From Clostridium aciditolerans (lineage in GTDB: Bacteria; Bacillota; Clostridia; Clostridiales; Clostridiaceae): a stretch of 59,223 bases of DNA. Where the stretch lies: assembly GCF_016316925.1 (NCBI RefSeq), contig NZ_JAEEGB010000049.1, positions 1-59,223 of the forward strand, given 5' to 3'. This document shows positions 23,882-33,580 of this stretch, piece by piece. Position 1 is the stretch's first letter, and each line of letters begins with the position of its first letter. Position numbers and translations under genes: made by a program. The notes beneath the pieces are model-generated. The model worked only from the letters and a program-made list of their open reading frames with translations, did no database searches and was not told where the DNA came from.

Positions 23882-24859
23882 TCATTTAATATTAAAACCT
23901 TTTGCTATATTCCTTCTATATTTTTTAGTGTAGCTAATATTAAATATTTTTTTAAATAAACCTACCTTTTCCATTATAGAAATTAAGATATTTGCTATAA
24001 TAGTATTTGCCACAAACATTATACAATATAGAATCATATTTACTATTATTGGTAAGTGATATATATAATTATTTATATCCATTATTATTAAAATTGGTAC
24101 TAATTCTAAAGTTACAAAAATAGCCAACTTTATTATTGACAATTGAATCGATGCTTTTGGACATATATTAATACATCTTTGACAGCTTTCACAGTTACTC
24201 TTCCACCTTGGTTTTCCGTTATACATATATATTACTTTTGCAGGACAGATATCTTTGCACTTGTCACAGCTAATGCAAGTATCATCTGTTATAAATGTTT
24301 TACCTAAAATTCTTCGTGCTAAATTATGAAATATAATAAAAATAGGCCATGACAATATTAGAATTATAATATTTGTTTTCTTAATGTAAGTTTCATTATT
24401 AATTATTTTTTTTGTTATCTCTATTACATTAGCCTCTGCATCTTTAAATACCCGTTCCTCTATTTCCTTACTTTGCGGATTTAAGATTTGAGTCCAATTG
24501 TAAGTATAAACCACCATATCTGTAAGAAACACCTTAAACCCCTTCTTATTCAACAAGTACTTGCAATGATTTAAGGATTGTCCTTCGGCTCCTGCAGAAG
24601 TGCACACAATAGCTGCATTACATCCCACTTCAGCTTTAAGACTTGAAATATATCTTAGCATAATTGAAGGAGTCCCAAAGCCATAAACCGGGAAGCAGAA
24701 TATGTGCAAGTTATAGTTAACTAATTTTATATCTTTGTATTTCTCAATATTTAATAAATCCACTTCATTTCCTCTATTACTTAATTCCCTTTCTATTGTT
24801 TTAACCATATGATAGGTATTTCCCGTACCTGAAAAATAATGAATGAGATATTTACACAT
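23882..24859 (-). CDS. EFR1-type flavodoxin-ferredoxin membrane protein
   Basis: An N-terminal flavodoxin domain (about residues 1-150) has the FMN phosphate loop YFSGTGNTYHM. Two 4Fe-4S motifs follow (CISCDKCKDICP and CESCQRCINICP, about residues 200-235), and hydrophobic segments lie before and after them (ILILSWPIFIIFHNLA and three near the C-terminus). This is the EFR1 layout. It probably passes electrons between flavin and clusters at the membrane; the partner is unknown. The start follows GGGGG. An ATG one codon earlier (24862) is an alternative. It follows a TetR gene directly and is likely cotranscribed with it. Confidence 0.82.
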   Translation of the reverse strand: MCKYLIHYFSGTGNTYHMVKTIERELSNRGNEVDLLNIEKYKDIKLVNYNLHIFCFPVYGFGTPSIMLRYISSLKAEVGCNAAIVCTSAGAEGQSLNHCKYLLNKKGFKVFLTDMVVYTYNWTQILNPQSKEIEERVFKDAEANVIEITKKIINNETYIKKTNIIILILSWPIFIIFHNLARRILGKTFITDDTCISCDKCKDICPAKVIYMYNGKPRWKSNCESCQRCINICPKASIQLSIIKLAIFVTLELVPILIIMDINNYIYHLPIIVNMILYCIMFVANTIIANILISIMEKVGLFKKIFNISYTKKYRRNIAKGFNIK

Positions 24860-24876
24860 CATTAATCCCCCTTGCA

Positions 24877-25539
24877 TTATTTAACAAACATACTATTCAT
24901 TACATTCCAAAACACATCGATATCATCATTAATCTGCTCCGGTTTAAAACCAACTACCCTCAACATGCTTATACCTATATACAATGCCATTATTGCATAA
25001 GCAGATTTATTTATATCTGTTTCTTTAAAAATTTCAGCCTTAGTTCCATGGGAAATAATTGATGAAATGCCACTGTAATCTTCCTTATACACTTCCTGTA
25101 AAGCCTCTTGCAAATTTGTATCTATCATTGCTCTTGAAAAGAAATTTACAAACAACTTAGCCTTCTTTGCCGGTGGGATATTCATTAATTTCACTCCATC
25201 AAGTTCTGAAACATTTAATTTGGGCTCAGGTTCATTATTCATATTATAATATTTCGGAAGCGCATTTTCTTGTACTACCCTCAGCATTTCATAAGGTGTC
25301 ATATTCTTCCTTATTTCACTGTCAATCTTTATCTTATAGTAGTTTAAAAATGCCCTAAAGGATTCTAGAATTAGATTATCCTTACTTTTATAATAATAGC
25401 TTATAACTCCTTTAGAACATTTAGCCTCCTTTGCCACCATATCTAATGACATTTTTTCAATACCCTCAATACAGATACACTCTAATGTTGAGTTAATAAT
25501 TTGACTTCTTCTTATTGGTTCCATTCCTACTTTAGGCAT
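24877..25539 (-). CDS. TetR-family regulator of the EFR1 unit
   Basis: A 220-residue TetR protein. The helix-turn-helix is in residues 8-60 (QIINSTLECICIEGIEKMSL; CSKGVISYYYKSKDNLI), close to BetI-like members. The C-terminal ligand domain is divergent. The start follows TAGGAGAG. Its stop lies 15-18 bases before the EFR1 start. A palindrome at 25565-25600 upstream is the probable operator, so both genes would be autorepressed together. Confidence 0.85.
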   Translation of the reverse strand: MPKVGMEPIRRSQIINSTLECICIEGIEKMSLDMVAKEAKCSKGVISYYYKSKDNLILESFRAFLNYYKIKIDSEIRKNMTPYEMLRVVQENALPKYYNMNNEPEPKLNVSELDGVKLMNIPPAKKAKLFVNFFSRAMIDTNLQEALQEVYKEDYSGISSIISHGTKAEIFKETDINKSAYAIMALYIGISMLRVVGFKPEQINDDIDVFWNVMNSMFVK

Positions 25540-25564
25540 GCGTTCTCTCCTAATTTACCTTAGT

Positions 25565-25600
25565 AATTATTTTATTTTGACCAGTCATATTAAAATAATT
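25565..25600. promoter_or_regulatory. Nested palindromic TetR operator
   Basis: Outer arms AATTATTTTA (25565-25574) and TAAAATAATT (25591-25600) are perfect complements. Inside them sits TGAC-CA-GTCA (25578-25587). It lies 26 bases upstream of the TetR start and downstream of a TATAAT on the minus strand. Confidence 0.6.
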
Positions 25601-25624
25601 ATACAATATTTGTAATAAAAAAAC

Positions 25625-25746
25625 AATGTGGAAATACTTAAAACTCTGCCACATTCTTTTTTATCTATGCTTAAAACTATTAATATCTTATAAGTCTATG
25701 TTATTTGTGATAAGGTTCACTGTAACGAGTATACCGTAGACTTTTT
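25625..25746. terminator. Pair of terminator-like hairpins
   Basis: AATGTGG/CCACATT (25625-25655) is followed by TTTTTT, and AAGTCTATG/CGTAGACTT (25692-25743) is followed by TTTTTT. The first also has seven Ts on the minus strand. No gene ends here, so they may belong to a small RNA or be leftovers of lost genes. The remainder of 25540-25922 shows no gene. Confidence 0.4.
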
Positions 25747-25922
25747 TATATCTTATTACAAATATAAATTTTATTTAATTAACATCACTCTTCTATAATT
25801 TCCAAAGTTAAAGATTCTATTTGAATAGCCGAAATTTATTATATAGCCTTTATCGACAAATTAGCTTCTTAAACTACACATAAGTATAATATATGCGCAT
25901 AATTAAAGGAGGTCCAACTTAA

Positions 25923-27131
25923 GTGAAAATTACTTTTAAAACAGTCTTCTCACATATTACTTATATTTTTATTCTTTTGGGGTGTTATTTTTTGATCAAA
26001 AAAATCCCTTCATTCACACCTCCTGCTGTACTTGTTATTAAGTATTCTTCATATGTTATATTTGGGTTAGGCATCACCTTAAGCATTCGATTTAATCGAG
26101 GGAGGGTTTTCCTGATAATTCTACTGCTTATCCTATTTCAATTGTTTTTAAACTATTATTCAAAATTGTCAATAAACATCATAACTTATTCTCAGGTCCT
26201 TTATCCAGTGATGTGCTTGCTTATACCTCTTAATATCGTTACTTTCTCGCACTTAAAGGAAAGAGGCATATTCTCTTTATGGGGAAAAATACGTATTTCC
26301 CTCATACTAATCGAGCTGTTTGTTATATATAAAATTGCTATATCCAATAATTCGTCAATACAAAAGGTATTGAATTATAAATTCATAAACCTCCCTTTAG
26401 AGAAAACTATTATGAATCAAACAGCTTTGCTAATATTCTTTTTAACGCTGATATTTTTTATGATAAAAGCCTATGTGAAGAATAGTGTCTTTGAAGTACG
26501 ATTAGTTGGTGTTATTATTTCTGTTTTCACAGCACTCTTTTTCATTAATGATAAAATATCTTTTTCTATATTTCTAAGTGCCTCCGGTTTAATGTTAATT
26601 ATCATCATCATTGAGGACTCCTACTCCATGGCATATCTTGATGAACTTACGGGAATCCCCTCCCGCCGCGCCCTTAGGGAGGACTTGATGAAACTAGGAA
26701 ATAAATATGTTATTGCGATGGTAGATATTGATTTTTTCAAAAAATTCAATGATAAGTACGGACATGATATTGGAGATGATGTTTTAAAATTGGTAGCTTC
26801 TAATTTAGTGCAGGTCACAGGTGGTGGGAAAGCCTTTCGTTATGGTGGGGAAGAATTTACAATTCTGTTTCCAGGTAAATCTATAAATGACGTAATACCA
26901 CATTTGGAAAACTTACGTGACCAAGTATCAAAATCAGGATACACCAGAAAATCATCAAAAGCTCAAAGATCAAAATCAAAAGGTGGAAATTCAAGCCAAT
27001 TATTTGTTACTATAAGCATGGGAGTATGTGAGAAAAACAGTAAATATAAGTATCATAACGATGTAATGAAAGGAGCTGACAAAGCCCTGTATAGAGCTAA
27101 GAAAAAAGGTCGAAACTGTGTAAGTAAATAA
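25923..27131 (+). CDS. Membrane diguanylate cyclase (GGDEF)
   Basis: A 402-residue protein. Eight or so hydrophobic segments (about residues 8-230) form a membrane sensor, followed by a GGDEF domain (about 240-400): AYLDELTGIPSRRALREDL, VDIDFFKKFNDKYGHDIGDD, and the active-site loop RYGGEEF. It should make cyclic di-GMP from two GTP. The RxxD inhibitory site normally found five residues before GGEEF is absent, so product inhibition is not expected. A low-complexity Ser/Lys insert (RKSSKAQRSKSKGG) lies between the catalytic loop and the C-terminus. The start is GTG 25923 after AAAGGAGG. Confidence 0.9.
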   Translation: MKITFKTVFSHITYIFILLGCYFLIKKIPSFTPPAVLVIKYSSYVIFGLGITLSIRFNRGRVFLIILLLILFQLFLNYYSKLSINIITYSQVLYPVMCLLIPLNIVTFSHLKERGIFSLWGKIRISLILIELFVIYKIAISNNSSIQKVLNYKFINLPLEKTIMNQTALLIFFLTLIFFMIKAYVKNSVFEVRLVGVIISVFTALFFINDKISFSIFLSASGLMLIIIIIEDSYSMAYLDELTGIPSRRALREDLMKLGNKYVIAMVDIDFFKKFNDKYGHDIGDDVLKLVASNLVQVTGGGKAFRYGGEEFTILFPGKSINDVIPHLENLRDQVSKSGYTRKSSKAQRSKSKGGNSSQLFVTISMGVCEKNSKYKYHNDVMKGADKALYRAKKKGRNCVSK

Positions 27132-27159
27132 AAGTTGGTTTTAGTTCATTTTTTCTCAT

Positions 27160-27196
27160 AAAAAAGGTTTCAGCAAAAGCACTGATACCTTTTTTA
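27160..27196 (+). terminator. Terminator of the GGDEF gene
   Basis: AAAAAAGGT and ACCTTTTTT with TCAG/CTGA inside form a stem that ends in a T-run. Confidence 0.8.
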
Positions 27197-27341
27197 TTGG
27201 TGGTGACAGAGAGATTGGATCTCTTGGAAGGTCATAATCCATTCGCTTGTTTTCTAAACATAAGCAAGTATTCTAAATTGAATATCTAAGTTAATACTTG
27301 TAACTTTGGTTCTGTATGTCAAATCCTTCATAGTTTTTAAT

Positions 27342-28505
27342 TCACGACTTACTATTTTCAGAATAAAATTTTAGGGCTTCTCCGATAAATTTAGATGCAC
27401 CATTTCCATATTGCTTATTCATTACTTTTATATACGCAGAGTTTGATAAATAAGAATTAGCCATATATCCCCAACAGTTATCTCCCACATCCACTTTTAA
27501 AGATTCATGACTCTTTTTAGTTATATCTGCAATTTCCTCAACAATTTGTTGAATCTCTTTTGAAGAAGGATCCTTACTTAAGTCAGATGTAAGCTTTTCA
27601 TATAATGTATTTATTTTAGGCTGCTTATCTCTCAAATAATTTTTTAAAGCTTTTCCGATAAATTTAGACGCACCATTTCCATATTTATTATCAACTGCTT
27701 TTATCCATTCAGGCCAAAGTAAATAAATTTGTACCATAGAGTACCAATAATCATCTCCATTATCAATTTTAAAAATTTCATAATCTTTTTTAGCTGTATT
27801 TGTTATTTCTTCAGCAATTTGTTGAATCTCCTCTGAAGAAGGATCTTTACTTAAGTCAGATACAAGCTTTTCATATAGTTCTTTTAATTTAGGATGCTTA
27901 TCTTCCAAGCAATCTTTTTTAAACTCATCAAATTTTTCTTCTCTAGTAAATATATCACTATTAAAATTTTTCTTTATAGCTTTAGCATATTTCTCAATAC
28001 TTCCATACTGCTTTATAGCGCTTTTAGCAATTTCATCTTTCTTAGATTTACATTTTTCAATAAATTCATTATATTTATCTATACTACCCCAACTTTTAAT
28101 TATAAGATCCTCATGCTCTTTTTTAACCTCTTCCAATACATTATAATATTCACTCATATCAAATTCTTTAAAATTCATGGTGCTTTCTCCTTTTAATGTT
28201 TTATTTATAAGCTCTATTAAACCATTCAATCTTTTTCTTTTTAAAATAAGCAGCTTTTTCTGATTTTTTAGTGCTTGCATTTTATCAAAATATGGACTAA
28301 GCATTATCTCTTTAACATCTTTTAAAGGTATATCAAGCTCTTTGAAAAATAAAATTTGCTGCAGAGTTTTAAGGGCTTCATCATCATAAAGTCTATATCC
28401 TGCCTCTGTAATTTCACTTGGTTTTAATAATCCTATTTCATCATAGTAATGTAGTGCGCGCACACTTATTCCTGTCAAATCGGAAACTTGTTTTACTGTT
28501 CTCAT
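27342..28505 (-). CDS. MerR/TipA-type regulator with duplicated TipAS half-domain
   Basis: The MerR winged helix (residues 1-70: ISVRALHYYDEIGLLKPSEI) and a dimerising coiled coil are followed by a TipAS-like antibiotic-binding region. Normal TipA is about 250 residues; this is 387. The excess is an internal tandem duplication: LYEKLVSDLSKDPSSEEIQQ to YGNGASKFIGKAL (about 205-285) is repeated as LYEKLTSDLSKDPSSKEIQQ to YGNGASKFIGEAL (about 300-380). The first half of TipAS is single. It starts after GAGGTG. Such proteins bind thiopeptide-like or other peptides and activate efflux or resistance genes, including themselves. Confidence 0.85.
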   Translation of the reverse strand: MRTVKQVSDLTGISVRALHYYDEIGLLKPSEITEAGYRLYDDEALKTLQQILFFKELDIPLKDVKEIMLSPYFDKMQALKNQKKLLILKRKRLNGLIELINKTLKGESTMNFKEFDMSEYYNVLEEVKKEHEDLIIKSWGSIDKYNEFIEKCKSKKDEIAKSAIKQYGSIEKYAKAIKKNFNSDIFTREEKFDEFKKDCLEDKHPKLKELYEKLVSDLSKDPSSEEIQQIAEEITNTAKKDYEIFKIDNGDDYWYSMVQIYLLWPEWIKAVDNKYGNGASKFIGKALKNYLRDKQPKINTLYEKLTSDLSKDPSSKEIQQIVEEIADITKKSHESLKVDVGDNCWGYMANSYLSNSAYIKVMNKQYGNGASKFIGEALKFYSENSKS

Positions 28506-28597
28506 TGCTACACCTCAAAGTTTGATTTTACAGCTATCAATATTATATAATACTCAGCCGGCTATGAGTTTTTTTAATATATTCAAGCTATATTTTT

Positions 28598-28628
28598 ATA
28601 TTACACTATGACGTGGTGTTAGGGTCAA
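28598..28628 (-). promoter_or_regulatory. MerR-type promoter (19-bp spacer) of the TipA-like gene
   Basis: TTGACC (28628-28623), a 19-base spacer and TAATAT (28603-28598) on the minus strand. The spacer carries the imperfect dyad CTAacAC/GTcaTAG. The overlong 19-bp spacing is the hallmark of MerR-activated promoters. It is 93 bases upstream of the regulator, so autoactivation is likely. Confidence 0.7.
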
Positions 28629-28843
28629 CACTTTACATAAAAAAGAGAACCTCCTCCCTCCGGATTTAGTTCTCCTTTCATAATCCTAAGCATAATGAAA
28701 TTAAAATCTGAAACTTCTCCTTGTCGGAGAAGTATAGTCCCCTTACTATAAGTCTCAACAACCATATCCTTCATAATTTCCAAAACTTTATCTCTACTGA
28801 GAGAAGTCTTTTTTTCCATAAATCGCAGCAAATGATGATTCAT
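28625..28843 (-). pseudogene. Crp/Fnr-type regulator, truncated N-terminal fragment
   Basis: The frame begins with a good ribosome binding site and MNHHLLRFMEKKTSLSRDKV, then the start of a cyclic-nucleotide-binding domain (YSKGTILLRQGEVSDFNF). It then leaves the family pattern and reads through a terminator hairpin (GAGAAC/GTTCTC followed by TTTTTT). The DNA-binding domain is absent. In 28844-29239 I see only frame-shifted scraps of unidentified genes. Confidence 0.6.
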
Positions 28844-29239
28844 CTTTATCCCATCCTTTTTATTATTCCATTGTAAAAAACTTGTTTCATAAATTTAAAA
28901 ATTGCTTCATAACATCTTTTGCTTTCTTTATAATATCCACGATTTTACCTGGTATACTTTGATTTTAGATTTCTCCATTAATTTTTCTTCCATTATATCA
29001 TAATCATTGATATTAAGAGATTTCTTTTATATTCTTCATTAAGTGTAGATAGCAATTTTAAAATATAATTTTCGGCATCTATACTGCCACTAAAAAATTG
29101 AATACTTATTCAGAAAGAAGATGTTATAACTTCAACATTCTGGTCAATTGATAAAAAAGATGTTGTAGGAGTGGTGAGAATTATTGGTTTAAAAGTTGTT
29201 TATACTATAACCGTAAAATAATTTTTGGAGGTTTCATCT

Positions 29240-31015
29240 ATGTACTATTCAAACGGTAACTATGAAGCATTTGCTCGTCCAGAAAAGCCAAAGGATGTTG
29301 ATAAGAAATCGGCTTATCTTGTCGGAAGCGGACTTGCTTCGTTGGCAGCAGCTTGTTTTCTCATCAGGGACGGACAGATGAAGGGGGATCATATTCACAT
29401 CCTTGAGGAAACGGGTATTTCTGGTGGAGCCTGTGATGGTATCAAAGATACACAAAAAGGGTTTATTATCCGCGGCGGACGAGAGATGGAGAATCACTTT
29501 GAATGCTTATGGGATTTATTCCGTTCAATTCCTTCTATTGAAACTGAGGGTGTATCGGTGCTTGATGAATTCTATTGGCTTAATAAGCATGATCCTAACT
29601 ACTCACTTATGCGTGCTTCAGTGAACCGGGGAGAGGATGCGCATACCGACAAAAAATTCACACTTTCGGAAAAAGCTTCGCTAGAAATCATAAAACTGTT
29701 TATGACAAAGGATGAAGATTTATACGACAAGACAATTGATGATGTTTTTGATAATGAATTCTATTCTTCGAATTTTTGGCTTTACTGGCAGACGATGTTC
29801 GCCTTTGAAAAATGGCACAGTGCCCTTGAGATGAAGCTGTATATTCAGCGATTTATTCATCACATCGGTGGATTACCTGATTTCTCGGCACTTAAATTCA
29901 CCAAATATAATCAATATGAATCGCTGATCCTGCCGATGATGAAATATCTAGAAGCACACAATGTAAACTTCCAGTATAACACACAGGTCACCAACGTTAT
30001 CTTTGACATTAAGGGTAGCAAAAAAGTGGCAGAAGAGATTATCTGCACACATGACGGCAAGGAAAAAGCTATTGATTTGACTGAAGATGATCTGGTATTT
30101 GTCACAAATGGAAGTTGTACGGAAAATTCCACGTTCGGCGACGATGATCACGCGCCAGTGATAGATACTAACCCAGGCGAGGGCGGCTGCTGGCATCTTT
30201 GGAAAAACATCGCAAAACAGGACTCAGCGTTTGGGCATCCAGAAAAATTTTGTACCAATATAAAGGCAACCAATTGGGAATCCGCTACCGTCACCACATT
30301 AGACAGCAGAATTCCGAAATATATTGAGAAAATGTGTAAGCGTGACCCATTTTCTAGCAAGGTTGTCACGGGTGGGATCATTACCGTGAAGGATTCCAGT
30401 TGGCTCATGAGTTATACATTTAACCGTCAGCCTCACTTTAAAGAGCAGCCCAAGAATCAGCTTGTAGGTTGGATTTACGGGCTTTATACAGATGTCCCTG
30501 GAGATTTTATCAAGAAACCGATGAAGGAATGCACTGGGACGGAAATCGTAGAGGAATGGCTCTACCATATGGGTGTACCCGAAGCCGAAATTCCTGAGAT
30601 GGCGAAAACCGGTGCTCACTGTATTCCGTGCATGATGCCCTACATCACCGCCTTTTTTATGCCTAGAAGCAAAGGAGACCGCCCGAAGGTTATTCCAGAT
30701 GGCTGCGTTAACTTTGCATTTATCGGACAGTTTGCTGATACTGTTCGTGATACAGTATTTACAACTGAATATTCGGTTAGGACAGCAATGGAAGCAGTTT
30801 ACACACTACTTGATGTTGACCGTGGGGTTCCAGAAGTATTCGCCTCCTGTTATGATGTAAGAGCATTGTTTGACGCTACCTCAAAGATGCTGGATGGTAA
30901 AAAGCTGACAGATATCAAACTTCCTTTTATTGCGAATTTGGTGGAAAAGAGAGCACTTAAAAAGATTTCCGGAACTATTATTGAAGAACTTTTGGAAAGA
31001 TATAAGCTCATTTAA
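29240..31015 (+). CDS. ohyA: Oleate hydratase (FAD-dependent)
   Basis: A 591-residue flavoenzyme that adds water to the cis-9 double bond of oleic acid to give 10-hydroxystearate, once called myosin-cross-reactive antigen. The FAD-binding motif is [20 protein letters not shown] (about residues 27-46), followed by [12 protein letters not shown] and the family motif [16 protein letters not shown]. Full length for the family. I start at [11 protein letters not shown], after GGAGG. It is visibly richer in GC and differs in codon use from its AT-rich neighbours, which suggests acquisition. It is flanked by gene scraps on both sides. In other bacteria it protects against host fatty acids. Confidence 0.95.
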   Translation: MYYSNGNYEAFARPEKPKDVDKKSAYLVGSGLASLAAACFLIRDGQMKGDHIHILEETGISGGACDGIKDTQKGFIIRGGREMENHFECLWDLFRSIPSIETEGVSVLDEFYWLNKHDPNYSLMRASVNRGEDAHTDKKFTLSEKASLEIIKLFMTKDEDLYDKTIDDVFDNEFYSSNFWLYWQTMFAFEKWHSALEMKLYIQRFIHHIGGLPDFSALKFTKYNQYESLILPMMKYLEAHNVNFQYNTQVTNVIFDIKGSKKVAEEIICTHDGKEKAIDLTEDDLVFVTNGSCTENSTFGDDDHAPVIDTNPGEGGCWHLWKNIAKQDSAFGHPEKFCTNIKATNWESATVTTLDSRIPKYIEKMCKRDPFSSKVVTGGIITVKDSSWLMSYTFNRQPHFKEQPKNQLVGWIYGLYTDVPGDFIKKPMKECTGTEIVEEWLYHMGVPEAEIPEMAKTGAHCIPCMMPYITAFFMPRSKGDRPKVIPDGCVNFAFIGQFADTVRDTVFTTEYSVRTAMEAVYTLLDVDRGVPEVFASCYDVRALFDATSKMLDGKKLTDIKLPFIANLVEKRALKKISGTIIEELLERYKLI

Positions 31016-31024
31016 GATGAAAAG

Positions 31025-31060
31025 GAGAACAACGGAAGCATCTCGTTGGTTCTTTTTTTT
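31025..31060 (+). terminator. Terminator of oleate hydratase
   Basis: GAACAACG pairs with CGTTGGTTC with one mismatch, followed by eight Ts. Confidence 0.8.
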
Positions 31061-31080
31061 ATTGACTTGTAAATAAATAT

Positions 31081-31290
31081 TTATATTTTTTCAACAACAC
31101 TGACTTTTACCGGAATTCTTAAAGTTACAGTTACTCCCTTAGTCTTAGAGAATTTTCAATAGCATTATTACGAAGCTTAATTTTATTATTTTTATCTATA
31201 ATGAGCTCAGATGTTTCATTTATACTTTTAGCTAAACCTTTGTATATACCCTTTTCCTTTAAACCTGTTTTCTTTGCTTTCCCATAGAAA
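31081..31290 (-). pseudogene. Histidine kinase C-terminal scrap
   Basis: On the minus strand, one frame reads KSINETSELIIDKNNKIKLR and a shifted one ends KTKGVTVTLRIPVKVSVVEKI, which resembles the last strand of a GHKL ATPase domain (GTxVTLxIP). The frames are broken and most of the gene is missing. The surrounding gap, 31016-31360, has no intact gene. Confidence 0.4.
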
Positions 31291-31360
31291 AACAGGATAA
31301 TCCTTCAAATAGCTTTTAGATAATATTGCAATATCTTTAATGCTATAATAGTTATGTTAA

Positions 31361-32263
31361 TTACTTAATTTTCCATTTACAAAATATATGTAATGTATTT
31401 TCATGAAGCTTGGCATAAATTACTGCATTCATCTTTTCCATAAGACTTTTAGCAATAGATAACCCCAATCCCGTATTATTGCTATTAGTTCTAGAGTTAT
31501 CCACTTTGTGAAATCTATTAAATATTAAATCCACATCATTACTTGTAAGATTTTCAACTGTGTTTTTAGTAATTATAACTGCTTCACTTTTCTCTTCTTT
31601 TAGAGTAATTGAAACTTCCCCTTCAGTATGTTTTATTATATTTATAATTAAATTTTCTATTACACGTTTTACAGCTGATTCATTTCCTATCGCGATTAAA
31701 CTTTTCTCAGGCAAATTTATTTCTGGTGTTATATTTCTATGCACAAAATCCTCATAAAAAGAAGTGATAACTTCACATAATATGTTATTTAAATTTACAG
31801 GTTCAATTTTAAGTTCATACTCTGGAGATTCTATAACAGACAATTGAAAAAAATCACTTATCAAAGTTTTCAGTGATTTAGCTCTGTTAAGTGCTATATC
31901 TATGTATTCACTTTCCTTTTCTTCTGATAATTTTTTTGATTTTATCATTTGTATATATCCCACCACTGAAGTTAGTGGCGTACGTAAATCATGGGATATA
32001 TTTGCTATGGATCTTTTAATTTCGTCTTCTGCCTGCTTTTGCTTTGCCACATTTTCAATATTTATATCAATATGTTTATTTATGCTGCTAGCTAGTTTTT
32101 CAATATCCTTATCAAAGAGTTTAACATCCAATTTCTTACCCGACTTTAAACTATTATAATTATTTAATTGATTTGTAATATTTTTGATTTCCTTCTTAAC
32201 AAAAATTAAATAGGTGAGCAAAAGGATAGAAGAAGCTGCTAAACTTATTATAATCCAATTCAT
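31361..32263 (-). CDS. Sensor histidine kinase
   Basis: A 300-residue kinase with a single N-terminal membrane helix (IIISLAASSILLLTYLIFV), no large extracellular domain, a HAMP-like linker, an H-box (NISHDLRTPLTSVVGYIQMI, phospho-His near residue 96) and a GHKL ATPase (N box VIENLIINIIKHT, G box NTGLGLSIAKSLMEKM). This intramembrane-sensing layout is typical of kinases that pair with ABC transporters against antimicrobial peptides. I start at MNWIIIS, after GGGTGAG. It is the last gene of the cluster, far from its probable partner, the OmpR-type regulator at 37178-37876. Confidence 0.87.
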   Translation of the reverse strand: MNWIIISLAASSILLLTYLIFVKKEIKNITNQLNNYNSLKSGKKLDVKLFDKDIEKLASSINKHIDINIENVAKQKQAEDEIKRSIANISHDLRTPLTSVVGYIQMIKSKKLSEEKESEYIDIALNRAKSLKTLISDFFQLSVIESPEYELKIEPVNLNNILCEVITSFYEDFVHRNITPEINLPEKSLIAIGNESAVKRVIENLIINIIKHTEGEVSITLKEEKSEAVIITKNTVENLTSNDVDLIFNRFHKVDNSRTNSNNTGLGLSIAKSLMEKMNAVIYAKLHENTLHIFCKWKIK

Positions 32264-32290
32264 TTTACTCACCCTTTCCACTTTAAAATT

Positions 32291-33559
32291 TTATTTATTG
32301 AGTATGAAATTTAGAACAGGATCTTTCTTTGACTCATAATCATCTATTGATGATTCTATTACTTTATCAGGAATAAAAGATGGTGTATCTACCTTGGATT
32401 CTTTAAATTCCTTAGTAGAATAATAAACTTCTATTTTAGAATTTGGCAGCTTAAAACTTCTTACTTCTCCCAAAGAATTAGGCTTTCCTCCAGTTTCTTC
32501 ACCAACAAAAGTTGCATTTGTTTCATTCCTTAAATATATTGAATTTAGAACTGCTGAAGAAAAAGTTTCCCTTCCAACTATTACAAAAAGCTTATCTTTA
32601 CTGTTTATACTCTTTTTCTTTATTTTATTAACAAAAGGCTCCAATATAGAAGAATTTCCCCCTCCATTATTCCTTAAATCAATAACTAATTTATTTACAG
32701 TATGTGTATCCATAATATTTAACATTTCTTGACTAAAAGCATTGAAAGGCTTTTTCGTATCTTCCTTACAGCTATTATACTTAAAATACAAAACTTTTTC
32801 ATCCTCTAAATATTTATACCAATAATCTATATTTGAATTTCTTCTATACAAGGGTCTAGTATTATCATCCAGCTTATCTACAAGTGACTTTTTAAATAAA
32901 TCTTTAGAATTTTCATCTAAAGTAATAGCCTCTATTTCAACATCATATAAATGTTTTTCTTTATCTTCAAAAGTGAAATTAGCCTTGTCTCCATTAGAAA
33001 CTATTTTTAACCCATGAAGTATTTCTGGAAGAGCTAAATATTGTGGAAGCATATTTTTTACCTGACTGTCATTTTCATGGGATATTATTTTTGCAATAGA
33101 AGCTTCCACTTCTTTTATATCTTTACCATTTACTTTTACTAATTTACAATACTGTATATTTTTATATTTATCTATAGTATTGCAAACATAAATACCATCC
33201 TTAAACCAATATAGGCTTATTGGATATATTTTTTTTGTTGAATCAAAGGTACACTGTGTATGAGCATCACCTACAGATGCCACTATCTTCTGTATACCAA
33301 TTTTAACTTCATCATCATTCATGTTTGGTAGTTCTTTTTTTAAATTATTGATCTCACTATCAAATTCATCTTTTGTTATTTTAGAAAATAGGTTTTTATG
33401 CTTTTCAGGAAGAACTTTAGCTAAATATTCTATATCCTTTGTCCATTTAGAATTTCTATCCTTACCTATATACTTGGAAGCACAACCACTGAAAACACAC
33501 GTGATAACTATCAAAACAATGGAAATATAAAATTTTATGCTGTTTTTTATAAATTTCAT
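32291..33559 (-). CDS. S41-family (C-terminal-processing) protease lipoprotein
   Basis: A 422-residue extracytoplasmic protein. The signal peptide FYISIVLIVITCVFSGC ends in a lipobox Cys. The S41 core is in the second half, with KLVIDLRNNGGGNSSILEPF, then the probable nucleophile Ser in VGRETFSSAVLNSIY and FVGEETGGKPNSLG. An apparent DAHTQ motif appears at about residue 100 as in Tricorn-like S41 relatives. It lies between a permease and a histidine kinase on the same strand. It might cleave a peptide sensed or exported by the system, which is inference. It starts after AGAGGA. Confidence 0.82.
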   Translation of the reverse strand: MKFIKNSIKFYISIVLIVITCVFSGCASKYIGKDRNSKWTKDIEYLAKVLPEKHKNLFSKITKDEFDSEINNLKKELPNMNDDEVKIGIQKIVASVGDAHTQCTFDSTKKIYPISLYWFKDGIYVCNTIDKYKNIQYCKLVKVNGKDIKEVEASIAKIISHENDSQVKNMLPQYLALPEILHGLKIVSNGDKANFTFEDKEKHLYDVEIEAITLDENSKDLFKKSLVDKLDDNTRPLYRRNSNIDYWYKYLEDEKVLYFKYNSCKEDTKKPFNAFSQEMLNIMDTHTVNKLVIDLRNNGGGNSSILEPFVNKIKKKSINSKDKLFVIVGRETFSSAVLNSIYLRNETNATFVGEETGGKPNSLGEVRSFKLPNSKIEVYYSTKEFKESKVDTPSFIPDKVIESSIDDYESKKDPVLNFILNK

Positions 33560-33580
33560 TTCAATTCCTCTTTCCAAAAA

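Noticed and set aside
29249-30619. Several minus-strand frames opposite oleate hydratase
   Set aside because: Shadow frames in a more GC-rich gene; no ribosome binding sites or families.
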